Shown: positions 11,613 through 24,599 of the stretch, piece by piece
Layout of the letters: each line of letters starts with the position of its first letter
Position numbering within the stretch: the stretch's first letter is position 1
Assembly: GCA_036873755.1 (NCBI GenBank)
Contig: JAVTVY010025115.1
Location: forward strand, 1-64,000
Reading direction: 5' to 3'
Source of the DNA: Hanleya hanleyi
Taxonomy: Eukaryota > Mollusca > Polyplacophora > Lepidopleurida > Hanleyidae
Length of the DNA stretch: 64,000 nt
Made by a program: the position numbers and the translations under genes
The notes under the pieces: model-generated
Database searches by the model: none
What the model was told of the DNA's origin: nothing
The model's input: the letters and a program-made list of their open reading frames with translations, nothing else

Positions 11613-14600
11613 GGAAAATTCTGACAGAGAAATCGACCACAAAATGCCGTTTTTGAAATTGTTGGCATTGTGACGTCATCAAAGCCGCCGTAGAATTTCT
11701 TCTACTTCTTGCCACCAACCAAAGAAAATAGTTGGTTTTCTTGAACCTGTTCCGGATACCGCTACTGTCCGCGTAAGTAATCATATCATAGAAACATGTA
11801 AGAAATATATTCCCAACAAATATGTTATAATAAGACCCCGCGATAAACCCTGGCTGAATAGTGAACTTCGTGGCCTAATGAGAAGACGCGATAGAACTCA
11901 TCGCAGAGCGAAGCAGTCAAATTTATCTCACCACTGGGAAATTTTTAGAAATATTCGAAATTAAACTGTATCAAACATTAGACAAGCAAAGAAGGAATAT
12001 GAAACTAAATTAAATAATAAAATCGCCGAAACCGACTTTCAAACGAAAGAATGGTGGAAACTAATCAAATCGTATACCACAGAACAAAATAACAATGTAC
12101 AATTTTCAAGTGTAATACACAATGACCAAGTCTTCAGTGATCCATGTGAAATAGCCAATGCTTTCAACAATATCTTTGTGGAGAATTCTACTGTTGACCA
12201 TAGAAATGCTGTTCTACCGGACCTGACTTTAAACGTCAATACTCTCGATTCCCTTGTCATAACCACAGATGATGTTCAACATACCCTTCTGAATCTAAAC
12301 ACCGGAAAAGCGCCGGGACCTGACGCAATTAAAAATTAGAATTTTAAAATGCATTGCCAGGGAAATTGCCGAACCTCTTTGTTTTCTCTTTAACAAATGC
12401 CCAGATCATGCAAAAATGCCAGACCTGTGGAAAACGTCATATGTCAGCTCCATTCACAAAAAGGAGTTAAAAACTTGTTATCAAACTTCCGACCTATCTC
12501 ATTAACCAGTTCTATTAGCAAAATCTTTGAAAAATGCATATTCAAATATATATTCAATTTCTTAATCGACAACAATCTGTTAACGAATCTCCAGTCAAGT
12601 TTTTTTACCGGGTGACAGTACTGTTTATCAGCTAGTCGATATTTATAACTTGATATGCAAGGCAATGGATGACGGTAAGGAAATCAAAGCTGTATTCTGT
12701 GATATAACAAAAGACGATGACGACTCTATAACGAATATTATGGATTAAGAATACTGATCAGCGATACGGATTTGATATTTTTGGAACATCATGATGTCTT
12801 GCCGGCATCATTGAAAACTGTTGACCGCTTCTCTCTTGCAGGAAACAAGCCTATGTTTATGTATACTATGATTGTCTTTTTGAATTTGGTGCTAATACTG
12901 TTATGTGGAAAATGGAATAGGTCTTTGGATTATGGACGCGGATATTCTCTAATGGACGACGGCTGGATTATGAATGACGGACTAGACGCTTGTAATTTGA
13001 TAGAGGTCAGCACAAGGGCTTAATTCATAAACTCCATGCTACTAGCATTCGTGGAAAACTTCTGGCCTGGATCTGTGACTATCTGCATAGCAGAAAACAA
13101 CTAGTAGTAATAAATGGAAAACTCTCGGACACTAAAACTGTTACAGCTGGAGTCCCGCAAGGGTCTGTACTAGGACTACTTTTTTTCTTAATATATGTCA
13201 ACGATATGGTTTCGGATATAAACTGTAACCTCCGGTTATTTGCTAATGACACCTCCCTCTATATTGCCGTGGGAGACCAGCAAACTGCAAGTGTTCTATT
13301 GAATGCTGATCTCCAGAGAGTCTCAGACTGGGCAAATGCGTGGCGTGTTCAATTCAGCGCAGAAAAAAACAAAATCTCTTATATTCTCTCACATAGCTAA
13401 ACCGGATAGTGGACCACCACTCCTCCTCGGCAACACTCATATCTCGTTGGTAAAAGAACATAAACACTTGGGATTAACGTTTCAATCATCTGGTCACTGG
13501 AATGCACATATCCAATCCGTCTCAAAGAAAATTAGTGCTATGATCAATTGTTTGCGCAGTCTCAAATACAGGCTGTCTCGTAAAGCCTTACATAAATTAT
13601 ACTCCACATATATTGTACCTCTATTTGACTTTGCAGATGTTGTTTGGGCTAATTGTAACCGGCAATAATGTGCCTTACTTGAAAATTTACAACTCGATGC
13701 CCCAAGAACTATTACTGGCTGTCCTCATGGAACGAGTCACGGTCCCATCAGGAAACCGGATTTGTCCCATTATCTGAAGGCAGACAAGGTCACAAACTCC
13801 GCCTATTCTACAAATGTTACATGAAGATATACCACATTATCTGTCCGTTCTTGTACCTCCACGAATATCCGATTCAACCGAATACCCTTTACGAAACGCT
13901 GATAAATTTGTTGTGCCCTTTTCCAGAACAGTTCTTCATGCAAACTCTTTTCACCCATCTGTAACACGACTCTGGAATGAACTTGACCAAACAATTCGAC
14001 AATCACCATCATACGTCAGTTTCTGTAAGCAACTTTCCTTAAATGACTCATGTATTCCGAACTATTACTACTGCGGCCAGCGCGATGCACAGATCATCCA
14101 TGCTCAGCTAAGGCTTGGCTGCAGTTCTCTCAACTCGCGCATGTACATGTATGGAAGACACATATCAGACGATGCTTCATGTTTATGCGGTCCAAACCGC
14201 GAGGACACCAACCATTTCTTACTAGTCTGTCCACGTTACACAAACCGCGCGACAAGAATTACTTCAAGGCTTACCTGAAACGAGTATCAGCTGTCATACA
14301 CTTCCTCTTGGTGACAAACTATTGTCATTACATGAAAATACTGATATTTTCAAACGAGTTCACAATTTTTTGCTACAATCTAGACGATTTTCATAACACA
14401 CCAAGTCTTCGCTGTGCATGGATAATACTTCTTGACTATCAAAGTCATTAATATTATTAAATTATTGATGAGTCATACTACTGTATTTAAATAGGTCAGC
14501 CATGATGATGTTATCGTATTCGTTAACATTTTTCGTCTGGATGTTGTTAAATTAACAGTGCTGCGCCATTCTCGGCTTTGTAAATATGTTAGTGTTATTT

Positions 14601-14740
14601 CTGTCCGTCAAGCTACCATTCTGTGTAATTTATATATTGGGAGAGGCGTTGAGATAGGCTAAGCCTGTTCGCCAATCCCAATTCACCTTTTGTGACAAGG
14701 AAAATACTTATTTCTATTTTTTAATTAATCAATCAATCAG
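11613..14740 (+). mobile_element. Degenerate CR1/Jockey-like LINE with RT remnant
   Basis: The plus strand carries in order: a PWLNSELRGLMRRRD linker motif near 11845; NAFNNIF and TGKAPGPDAI near 12160-12330; FRPISLTSSISKIFEKC near 12490; GVPQGSVLG near 13150; the catalytic-box relic FANDTSLY near 13235; WNELDQTIRQSPS near 13970; and a cysteine/histidine C-terminus (CLCGPN...HFLLVCP) ending near 14240. Stops and frameshifts break it throughout, the catalytic box has N for D, and 12708-12998 is an inserted dispersed repeat. The 3' tail is AATC repeats at about 14722-14738. It lies inside the last intron of the upstream gene copy. Confidence 0.85.
12708..12998 (+). repeat. Dispersed repeat inserted into the LINE RT domain
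   Basis: It splits the RT between the motif ending GATATAACAAAAG and the continuation TTTGATAGA...CACAAGGGC. Part of it (12841-12996, TTATGGACGCGGATATTCTC and flanks) recurs at 4613-4685 (+) and 36808-36955 (-). No coding capacity was recognised. Confidence 0.65.
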
Positions 14741-14840
14741 ATCTTCTAGATCTGATATATATCCCTTGATACTCTAGAGTTTCCATCAAAATAATTTTGA
14801 GTAGCATTTTTACATTCTCCCCCATTTTATATTTTCTCAG

Positions 14841-15112
14841 GATCAGAGGAAGAAACGGCTCTTGCTAAGACTTGTCTCGACTATTTGGTTGAAGTCATGA
14901 GAACTGAGGCTGAACACCCATGTTTTTTCTTTGGAGAATTAGCAAAGTGTTTCTTGAGCACGGAACCCAACCTTCGGGGCGATATCCTAGATGACTTCCG
15001 CGAGAGTACGAAAAGGCATATTCGGTACAACTTTCCTCGTACGTTTGGGAATATAACTGTAGCCTTTTGTCCAGATTGGAACTCAAAATATGAGGACCTT
15101 CTCAGTGAATAA
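14841..15112 (+). CDS. Terminal exon of upstream paralogue of secreted Cys-rich protein gene
   Basis: The acceptor TATTTTCTCAG ends at 14840; a phase-1 exon follows and reads 90 residues to TAA at 15110-15112. It starts GSEEETALAKTCLDYLVEV and keeps the same four cysteines (KTC, HPC, AKC, FCP) as the exon at 45076-45347. By eye the two exons differ at about 18 of 272 bases, giving eight amino-acid replacements and about seven silent changes, with no frameshift or stop, which suggests coding constraint. AATAAA near 15178 could be the polyadenylation signal. Exons 1-2 of this copy should lie left of the window, because the equivalent exon 2 in the other copy is 7.8 kb upstream of the block matching position 1. 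Confidence 0.7.
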
Positions 15113-16690
15113 ATGTAAACCAGCTCGACAAAGATCGACAATTGAAACGACGGATATATGATGAGCCTCACCAGTCGGAATAAATTATATGAAACAGCAT
15201 ATACCAACTCTCATCCAAATTGTACTGTGTTGGGACTACTCGAGTTACATTATACTCTAGAAAACGACATAGAAATCCACCTGGGTAATATAATACTGGT
15301 CATTAATAATGATATTACGCGTACGGGAAGAACACCAAGCTGACACTCTGTCATCTTTGAAAACTGTTGACGAAGTAATTATGTCATGAAAACGTCTTGA
15401 GCTAACTGATCACGTACAAAGTATTTCGTAGACAACAGCTAAATACGGAATGTTCGGTTTCACGCCTATGCTGCTTTGGCTGAATGAAGTGTGGCATAGA
15501 ATAAAGTACAACGAACTAAAATGCAAAAAATACGATATCTGATATATCTGATGTACCAGTGCCACAGCCATACTCACACAAGCAGAAAAAAAACGTCTCT
15601 CGCATAAACCAACGGGAAAAATCAGTTGGCTATGACCGGTTTAGTAAAATACGAATTTCAATATAACGTGACTAAATTGAGTAACGAACTATCAACTTTG
15701 GATGTTCGATATTGAAAACAAAAAATAATTCTCAAACCGTATTGGTGTATGTTGTTGTTAATGTTTTTTTCTAAAGTGGTTTTGCATTACTTGTAGCATA
15801 ATATGCAAACTTTGCGCAGTATTTTTTACCTCTCTATCATAGTTTCACAAAACTAGATGACATTTATATATGTGAACAATTTTCCGCTTTTCGGTACTTG
15901 GACTTGGCAAACTAACCTAATTAAACAAAAAAAAATCGCGTCTGTTTAATTGCGAAAAGGTTCATGTATGTCTACAATCATGAGATAGCCTCATTCAACC
16001 CTACCAGACCTGGGAGTCATTATGGCCCCCTACCAAACGTTCTACCCCATATCTTGAACGACAAACAATTCAGATCTTAGACTCTGGTACTTGTTTAACA
16101 GTTTATCAGATTGGGGTCATTTGGAGACTATCTGCATAACCCTCCGATCAATGGCGGTCATGTGGGGTACCAGAAACGTAATTTTTTTCGTCATTTTTTC
16201 TTCAGAATTCTTGTTTTCTGACCCAAAAGTGTGCAAGAACTATTCTATTTCACATCAGATTATTATTTACCAATTTTTATCACGCAGTTTTTTTGCGGTG
16301 TAAACTCATAAAGAAAGTAAATCGAAAACTCGACCGAAATTTGTTTTTGAAAGTGACGTCAGAGCGGACATCTTTGACTTTTTTACAATTTCTGGTAGAG
16401 CCTGACCAAAAGATATAGTGTGGAACCCTCTACATAAAGGGATAATATAAGGGAGAAGGCGAAATGCCGGCGCCTCTCTCCCCCAGACCTGGGCAGGTCC
16501 TAAAATAGCTCAGACCAGATAGTATCAAGTATCGTAATTCTTCGTTTGATGGCAAAACAATATTGTATGATTGAATTATAGAAAATTGCGTTCCTGTTTT
16601 AGTAACTCATTTTATCTGCTTCAGATCTACGTTATTCTTTTGGCTAGCAGTTTCGGTTTGTTCTTGAAAACGGTTACGGAGCTTTAAATT
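15113..16690. repeat. 3' flank of upstream gene copy; duplicate of 45348-46880
   Basis: The 3' UTR-like sequence and downstream DNA align with 45348-46880 with small indels (shared TGATGAGCCTCACCAGTCG and GTTCATGTATGTCTACAATC). From about 15998 both copies hold the same MITE-like repeat beginning ACCCTACCAGACCTGGG, so that insertion predates the duplication. No further coding region was seen. Confidence 0.7.
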
Positions 16691-16694
16691 TCGG

Positions 16695-17066
16695 TTTGTT
16701 ATTATGTATAGTATAAGTTTGATCACTCGGTATATAAATACAGTTGAGTTGTTCAAATCCTTACATTACTTAAATTAATTTTCGAGTGAGAAAATTGCCC
16801 CCAAAAGATGGTGATCGTGATCAAGTAAATGTCTTAGGCGAAATGTGAATAAAACCTAATTGCTTGAGAACATGAATGGGTTTGTTATTATGTATAGTAT
16901 AAGTTTGGTCACTCGGTATATAAATACAGTTGAGTTGTTCAAATCCTTACATTACTTAAATTAATTTTCGAGTGAGAAAATTGTCCCCAAAAGATGGTGA
17001 TCGTGATCAAGTAAATGTCTTAGGCGAAATGTAAATAAAACCTAATTGCTTGAGAACATGAATGGC
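16695..17066. repeat. 186-bp tandem duplication
   Basis: 16695-16880 and 16881-17066 are nearly identical (about three differences seen). Each unit contains TATATAAATACAGTTGAG and GAATAAAACC or AAATAAAACC. Non-coding. Confidence 0.8.
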
Positions 17067-18900
17067 AGGTTATTCTTTATTTATCAAAGATGTCTGAATC
17101 TAGGAATATATTGACAGTTATTCAATACGGTATTGTGTGTTGAAAGTATCGTGCTCGCAAATGTGTGCTTCATGAAAATAGGAAACAAATCTGACAAGGT
17201 CAGCATGCTAGCTTCAATTGACAGACCACCCACCACCAAATCTTTACATTAACTGCAATGCGGAATGATAATGTACCTGGCAGCTTCCTGAAATGAATGT
17301 AGACAATACCTTGAGGGAAAGCAGCTAAATTCAATGCCAAACATATATAACTGGAAATAGCGCGCCACGGTGGGGGACATGGACAAGACAAGACGTCACC
17401 GGGCCCCACAAGTCGGTATTCAGACTGTCCTTTACAACAAAGATATATCAAGGTGATTCCAATAATGTTCTGTCATCTGGAGTAAATTGTCGGGTTCTTT
17501 TAAACGTGGCAATCCGCCTTTACAGCATTAAAATAGGCTCAAAATGATATGCAATAATGTTGCGGAATGCAAACTCTTAATTTTGTTGCTTCGGACATAA
17601 TGTAGAAAGTTTGGCAAGGCGGGGACATGATGCTCACCCACACTCTCGAGGCAAGGTGCCCCCATCTGGCCTGGGCGATTTGGGGTGTACCGTAGCCTTG
17701 GTGGGGAGATTGCCCCATATATTTTCGCTATCTCTAAGGCTAGAGGGCTGAAACTTACCACACTATAACTTTGGGTCAAGCTCTACTCGAAAATGGCAAA
17801 AAATCGAAGATGGCCGTCCCGATGTCATTTCAAAAGGGCATTTTTGAGCGATTTTTCTTTAAGATTTTTCGATTTTTTTATTTATTTGTTTCTTCGCATG
17901 AAGAAGACTGCATGATAAATTAGAAACTAATAATCTGATATGAAATAAAAGTTTTTGCCCACTTTTTCAAGCAAAAAATCGAAAATTTTGAAGAAACCTG
18001 ACGCATATGTCACTTTTCTGGTACCTCGCATGACCCTCATTTTCAATTTACCCATGAACCTCTGCTCGGGGGGGGGGGGAGTCATGCAAATAGGCTCAAA
18101 ATGCCCCCAATATGATTTTCTACAAAGTCGCAGAGTCAAAGACTGCAGTAAAATTATTATTTCCGGAAGAATATTCACAAGCAGTATATAATATGTTCTC
18201 CCAATAAACAACTGTGCGATGTGCTCCCTTTTTCCGTCAATCCGTCCTAAAATAGATGTTAATCGTGAACACATCAGCCTCTTATGTAAACACTCTTCCT
18301 GAGGAGATGACTTTCGGGCTATTCTTTATTTAACAATGATGCTTGTCCTTCAGGATTTGATGCAAAGTTACTCAATACGGCTGCGCAATGGTGAACCACT
18401 GTGTGTTTAAGAATGGTGCTCACAAATGCTTACTTCAACGGAATAGGAAACAGGTGACCGACCACATACCAGCAAATAATTTACATTTATTGCAATCCGG
18501 AGCGACACTCCACCTGGCGGATTCCCGAATTGAATATAGACTAGATATTTTAACAGGAAGCAGTTCAATTCAAGTTATATTGTTAGTAAACCTTCCGCCA
18601 GATATCGCCCGCCGAAATGCACTCCTCTTTTGCTGAAACAGCCCGGACTCCGCAAAAAAAAATCATGTTATCCAGCGATCATGTTATCCAGCGATTAATT
18701 ATGCCAAAATGTGCAACTGAATAGAACAGTACCATACTTCAGCGAATTTCTGGCCTTTGAATATTCGCCGGAATGTATGCGGGTGAACCTCGGGGCCATA
18801 GACCACCAGCCAAATTTCACCAAATAGATATAACAGTAAATAACATGACATGAAGATAGGGTAAATCCAACAAGTTGATATTCAGGGTGATTGCAATGAT
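17067..18900. repeat. Diverged internal duplication with MITE-family fragments
   Basis: 17067-17470 aligns loosely with 18312-18900 (shared TATTCTTTATTTA, GGAATAGGAAACA or AAATAGGAAACA, GGTGATT.CAAT.ATGTTCTGT). Between them, 17570-18150 is a relative of the MITE at 40261-40728, and 18155-18262 aligns with 46860-46960, the right end of the large duplication. No gene was seen. Confidence 0.55.
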
Positions 18901-19689
18901 GTTCTGTGTCTCAGCCACGCTTTTTATTTCAGATGTCCATGTGAACAATCGGACCGGATTTAAAAACTGTGCGTAGCATCGGCTTAAGCGGAATTAGAAA
19001 CAAATAGTGAGGAACAGATGAAACAATAACTCTCCGAACACATCTGATGAACTTTGGGTTGTGCCTCCGCTCGCAGTAAATTGAACTTAATATCCATAAA
19101 GTTCTAGATTTTATTCAGAAGGCCCGTCGCCAACCAAGCGCTCGTTCCTCATCTATCAACACATATGTTAAAATCGCAATGTTCAAATTGGTGAGATATA
19201 TAAAGGATGAACCTCGGGGTCATGGGGCACGAGCAGAATTTCACAAGTCTGTCTTTCAATGTTATAATGTTCATTCTGGAACAATAATGAAGTTCCATTA
19301 AAGAGGTCACTGAACACCCAATACATCCGACTTTATGGAGCCGCTGTCTTGGAATGATATTAGGTGTGTGAACATATGACGATGTTCACTTCAGAAACTG
19401 TGATGCAAGGTTAATACACTAAACGCACCCATTCAACTTTCTAAAACGCTGCGGAATTTTTTGCAATCTGTTAGAAAATACGCTCTCAAATAAAATATTG
19501 CTGGATTATTTCATGCATTTAAACATCAAAACATGCTCACTATTTCCCCAATATAAAAGACTATCATGTCTCTCTGTTATGTCGCTTAGGAGAAAGTGTA
19601 GAAACATTTTCATTTCCAACCTATCCTGCATTAAGGGAATCAAATATGGGGCCAATTTGAAAACTTGATGTTGAGAAAGTTCAAACAAA
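18901..19689. other. Unassigned intergenic sequence
   Basis: Nothing coding or repetitive was recognised apart from short ORFs of no apparent family. Confidence 0.3.
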
Positions 19690-20310
19690 ATATTGCAGGC
19701 GAGTATTGAGTATGGGAAGATACGCATCTAACTGGGCAGTAAGAACAGAGCTCGGCAGTTATTCGTTAGCTGATACAGCTCATAAATATGGCCAAGGACT
19801 ATTTACGCCTCAAAATCTTACCCCATTCGCGACTGCTACATCAAGCTTATATGGTCATCAACAATCTTGTGTCTGTAATCAAGCCCTGTTGGTTAAAGTA
19901 ATAACGTCCGAAATTAATATTTGGCATAATGTTCAATCCAATATAAACCCAAACTCAGCAATAGAGTTGGATTGGTCTGGTGTTGATAACTTTCACTGTG
20001 TCTATTTCATTGATCCCATTATTAATACTCCGAGTAAGTTTGGACAGGTATACTACATTCAAGAAAGATGTATCAATGGAAAGTTGCCTTGTCGACACTA
20101 TTCATTTAAGCACCGAACAACGTTCTGCCGCTTACGGTTAAGTAATTACAATCTGAGGTATATTTTTCATCAGCTACAATCTGAGGATTGAAACTGGACA
20201 ACAGGTGACCATAGAATATGCCAATTATGTCACAGTGGTGCGGTAGGGGATGAAATGCACTTCGTTCTTCACTGTTCCCATTTTACTGTTATAAGGGTCA
20301 AACTAGTGTG
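19690..20310 (+). mobile_element. LINE C-terminal remnant
   Basis: One frame reads from about 19706 to 20191 and ends in FCRLRLSNYNLR. After a frameshift it continues with a CQLC...DEMHFVLHC knuckle near 20215-20285, the usual end of LINE ORF2 proteins. It is truncated on both sides, with stop and frame breaks. Confidence 0.6.
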
Positions 20311-21059
20311 TAAGCTCGTTGCTACCTATTCCTAGTTTTCTGTTTGACCGCCAGTCGGTCAGTTTGATGTTGTACTGAAAAAACAATTATTCTTCACTTT
20401 GTGAAACTATCTGTACATGTAGGTAGCTCGTGCACAAGAAGTGTCCAAAACGATATGATAATAGTAATAGTTCATACTGGCAATATGTGTACATGTATTT
20501 TAGACATACATAGGATTATACCATTGTTCTCTTCTTTATTCATATTTTCTGATGATGTTGCAATATGTATTACCCGTGCATTTGCTCGGCCTGTATTAGG
20601 TGTATTGCAAATATATTTCAAATACAAATTCAAATTACATCCCAAGCCATCTTAACGAGCGAGACTGCGAACTACACGGTGACTTGGAGTAGATTATTCG
20701 CGATTTTATTTACACCACTTCTGATGTTCATCTTCCTTTAACAACAGAGAATAAATCTCTTGCGCTGCTGAATAATGCTTGGGTTGGACCGATGGTAGGT
20801 ATTGGCTGTGCTGTACAAGAAAAATAGCATACATGTATATCCCGACCTTCACTGCTTATTCACCTCCACCAAACATTTAGAAATATCAGGACGCAACCCA
20901 GTGATACGCACACACTGCTCATACTGCCCAGTTCAGGCTACTATCCAGTGGCACAGATGGACACCGCGGACGTATATTTCCTTATATGGTATAGCTGAAA
21001 CTATCCAAGTAATTGCGTTCCATTTCCAATGCAATTCATTGAAATGCAGTGACTCCCGT
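20311..21059. other. Unassigned sequence
   Basis: No recognised gene. Short open stretches (for example near 20802-21074) resemble nothing I can name; this may be LINE 3' flank. Confidence 0.3.
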
Positions 21060-21200
21060 CAACGCCTTCGTTAAGCAAGTTAACGCCCGCCTCAACACCT
21101 TAACGTACTATCCCAACACTTTATGGATCATCCATGGACGGACATCATTATGTTAGGGCTGAAGAAGATAATTTCCCGTCTCTATATGCGTCTCTTAAAA
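21060..21200 (-). mobile_element. Scrap of the Polinton-like element
   Basis: TTAACGCCCGCCTCAACACC and GGACGGACATCATTATG match the reverse complement of 50989-51100 (GGCGTTAAGGCG, AATAATGATGTCCATCC), with a deletion between. Non-coding. Confidence 0.55.
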
Positions 21201-21389
21201 TCCCTCATGCAGGGTCAGAAGATTCTTATCTTAATAGTTATTATCAATAATAACGTCGGCTGGACGTAACGCTTCGGCTAGAATTCGTGTTCAAAGTTTA
21301 CATCAGGCAACGTGGACTCTCTAGTGCTCATGGTGAAACGAGGAGAACTGTATCGTGTGGGCTATTTAGAAATAAACTGTGGACGCTTT

Positions 21390-21835
21390 TTATCTTAATG
21401 GTGCGTTCAAACAGGTGTTTCTTTCGAGCCATTTCGGCTTTATCATAGGCCTTTTCCAAATCAAAAAACCACATGCTCATTCTTGGCAAAAGCATTCTTG
21501 ATACAGGAATCTAATCTCACTAGATTATCAATGGTACTTCTTGTTTTTAACGAAAAGCAGCTTGAAGTTTCTTTTCAGTTTCGTGGTATCAAACAAGGCG
21601 ATCATTTATCATGCGTTCCATTGTTTTACAAACAGGGCTAGTCAGTGAAATCGGACAATAATTACGAGCGTCAGTATGGTTACGGCCAGGCTTTGGTACT
21701 GTGGACCAGATCATAACGATTGTTGGTATGAGACTGTTATACAATACGATGGGGGAGATACATAGGTGTTTTTGAAATCCATCCAAGACTTGTAAGAATT
21801 TCGTGTTCAAATACCCATGACTTGATTATTATTAG
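21390..21835 (-). mobile_element. LINE reverse-transcriptase fragment
   Basis: On the minus strand PKPGRNHTDARNYCPISLTS at about 21620-21690 is the start of a LINE RT domain, followed by CKTMERMINDRL. Further downstream, after frame breaks, FDLEKAYDKA-like coding appears near 21430-21460. It is a broken fragment of a different family from the RNase H copies. Confidence 0.7.
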
Positions 21836-23224
21836 TCTCATTTTGCTCTGACAACCCTAGCATCCAGGTTTCACACCTCAGTACTTACTGCCAGGCAGAA
21901 TGTAGACTGACGGGGGACGCTTAGGATAGGGCCTACTTAGGATAGACCAAAGACACTTAGGATAGGTCATTATCTGTGCGGAGTAATTTCCCATCAGGCT
22001 CATTACCTAACACCCGTGCGGATTTGGACCATTCATCCCGGGGTAGTTAAATTCGATGTGGAGTTAGAATCTGACACACAGATAGCCCTGTATTTTACGA
22101 TGTCGACCTTATTCCCATAGGCATGTAGTCTGAGTTCGGATCTAGGGTAATTAAAAGCATATAAGATCTGTGACATGGCCGAGCGGCAAAGGACGACTAC
22201 GTGCTTTCTCTCTTATTCATAGGGTAAATTTTACATTCCGCACTAAATATCCAGATGGAGAGTGATGATTGAACTGGTAGGACTTTGTGCTTCAGGTAGA
22301 GTTATCCGGTATAGGAATGGACCTCCAGTATAGACCCTTAAACACAATTAAGAAGCTCAGATAACGGTTTCTTTCGGAGGCACAACATCTGACAAGTACA
22401 TAAAGTGTTATAAATAAAATGAAATAATTACCTTTCAGAATACTCTGGGTAGTCTAACCGGTAACATATTGTATCTCGTTTTCATTACAGTATTATTAGG
22501 ATGCAGATTTAGCTTTGAGCTACAGCTAATTAGAAACGATATAACAATGATTTGTGAAGAACACTGTGTACGAGTCATGTGATCGTGCTATTGTTTGTCC
22601 GGTGTATATGTTCTCCAGTTTAATACCAGACAACTGCGTCAGACGCTTGAAGCAGCGAGGCACTGTGGGACTACTGTGAGATTTGCCCAGACTAGACTCT
22701 TTCGTTGTCCGTGACTAAATCATCCATCTGTTTGAACCAAGGTACAAGGTAAGGGTTTGTTGCCATTAAATAATATATTCACCAACGGCACGCCTAAAAT
22801 AATGGAGCATATTTGAAAATGTTTGGTAGTTGGAATAATTTTGGATATTTGCGGAGAAATGACTATCTAGAATATTTGCTGATTATAAGCCAGAAAGTCA
22901 ATTAATGCATACACATGTTTAATGTTCGAGTGTAGAGTAATTGAATTTCCAGAAGACTGGGATTGCTGGGACTTTGCCAGGAACAATTCCTTCTCAGAGG
23001 CATTTCCAGGAGTTTATGCCCAGCAACGTATATATGTTTGAAAGAATTTAAATCCAATTTATAAGACATTGATTTTCGTTATTGTACATTTGATAGGTAT
23101 GAATTAATCCAAAACATTTCGGTCCTGAGGGAAAAACCTTCTTAAATTGCCTTTCCTATAAAAAACTGAAACACTTATTTTCACTTTTAAGATATTCTTC
23201 AGTTACAGATATTTCTTACTGAAG
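21836..23224. other. Unassigned intergenic sequence
   Basis: No coding region was recognised. A short triplication of a TTAGGATAGG-type word occurs at 21928-21970, and an isolated TGGCCGAGCGG A-box-like word at about 22177 has no B box. Confidence 0.35.
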
Positions 23225-23905
23225 AAATTTAACGTCGCGTTCAGCAATACTTCAGCTATATAGCGACGATCAAATACAATATTAAGTACCGGTATTCAAG
23301 CTAATAACTCAGTAATCGAATGCATTAAAACAGGTACATACTGTACATTACAATTTATACAACAAACCGATCTTTCTCAAATAATCTAAAACACAATCCT
23401 CTTTTACCCGACTAAAAAGATCTCCCGAAGTAGCTGCTCAATAAAATGTATCTCTTACAATCTTAAAATCCGTACAGTCGATAAGAATATGTTTCAATGT
23501 GAGCCCTCCGTAGCATGGAATACACCTTGGGACTTTCTCTTTTCTTTAGTATATGTTCGTGAGTTAATAGTTTATGACCGATTCCGCATCGTCTAATCAT
23601 GGCTTGATCGAAACGTTTCTGGCTGTTCACACGAGTATAGCCTACAGTTTTTATGAACTCGTGAAGTTTGTTATTATTCATGGCATCCATAAAGATTGAA
23701 ACAACTTTCTCACGAAAACAGAGATAGATGGTCTGAAATCGCTATATGAGATTCCAACAGGATCAAACTTATTAGCCATATCCTTAGCCATTTTATCAGC
23801 TCCAGTATCACATTTGATGTCAACGTGACTAGGCGCCCAACAAATTACAATATCAATATGTTGATCAAATCTACAGTCATATTATTGTAGAATATTCCCC
23901 GACCC
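23225..23905 (-). mobile_element. 5'-truncated LINE, RNase H family, copy 2
   Basis: The minus-strand end AGCTGAAGTATTGCTGAACG at about 23236-23255 and the RFDQAMIRRCGIGHKLL segment (frame 23463-23690) match copies 1 and 3. The 5' break falls near 23905, within the RNase H domain. Confidence 0.75.
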
Positions 23906-24264
23906 TAGAAACAACGCTTGACGTTGTGTCGACTGCTCCGATTTTTTTTACCTTTCGTGTAGAAAACTGGCTGAATTAGGCGAACGTCCGTTCACGGACC
24001 ATACATACAAAAGCGAGCTAGTGTCAACCCCCAAATACTGTCAAAGCTATTTTCAATCTCCCCTAGGGCGAGTGAAAATATTCATCCTCGAGACGAAATA
24101 TCAGCTTACATTCTCGCCCAGCGCGCTGGTATAACTTTTTTGGCAGCCGTTCTTCTATGACGCTGCGATGTTTTGGAGTTCGAACTCTCGAAATTCAATT
24201 TATGATTATTCATCCACACCGATGTTCGTCCAAACAAAATTACTTGGATTTTATTTTACTATAG
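23906..24264. other. Upstream region of the secreted-protein gene
   Basis: No ORF. The last bases TTTTATTTTACTATAG form a plausible splice acceptor directly before the ATG, so a 5' non-coding exon may lie further upstream; none could be placed. Confidence 0.35.
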
Positions 24265-24453
24265 ATGTTTCCTGTCGCTTTGGTAATATTGGCCATCACC
24301 GTGGGAGTGAATCGAGCCAGTTCGAACCTGCTGGATGACGTAACGGCTTGCCTGAATACCAAAACGAATCTATGCCTCCCGATATATACGACCACGATGA
24401 CGGATTTGATGGAGGCTCAATCAAAGTACGAAGCATTTTGTGAAGCTACGAGG
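24265..24453 (+). CDS. Secreted Cys-rich protein gene, exon 1 (signal peptide)
   Basis: The 63-codon first coding exon starts at ATG 24265, directly after a TTTTACTATAG acceptor, and ends in phase 0 at the donor AGG|GTAAGG. Residues 1-20 (MFPVALVILAITVGVNRASS) form a classic signal peptide: hydrophobic core, then a small-residue cleavage region. The mature part has three cysteines (TACLN, NLCLP, AFCEA). Read-through past the donor gives only a short nonsensical tail before the satellite, supporting the splice. Intron 1 (24454-30784, 6331 bp) holds the 54-bp satellite. The protein family is not recognised; the spaced C...C...C layout suggests a disulfide-bonded extracellular protein. Confidence 0.7.
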
Positions 24454-24599
24454 GTAAGGAGATATATGAATATGCTTTTTTCCAAACGAGTCACAAGAAT
24501 TGATCAGACTTTCTACACTAAATTTCAAAACCAATATGACCATAAACAGATTTCTTTTCCAAAACGAGTGTGCCGTTATTTGTGGAACCCAGTTGAACT

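Noticed and set aside
22170..22250. tRNA-Ser/Leu-like A box TGGCCGAGCGG
   Set aside because: No B box or cloverleaf follows.
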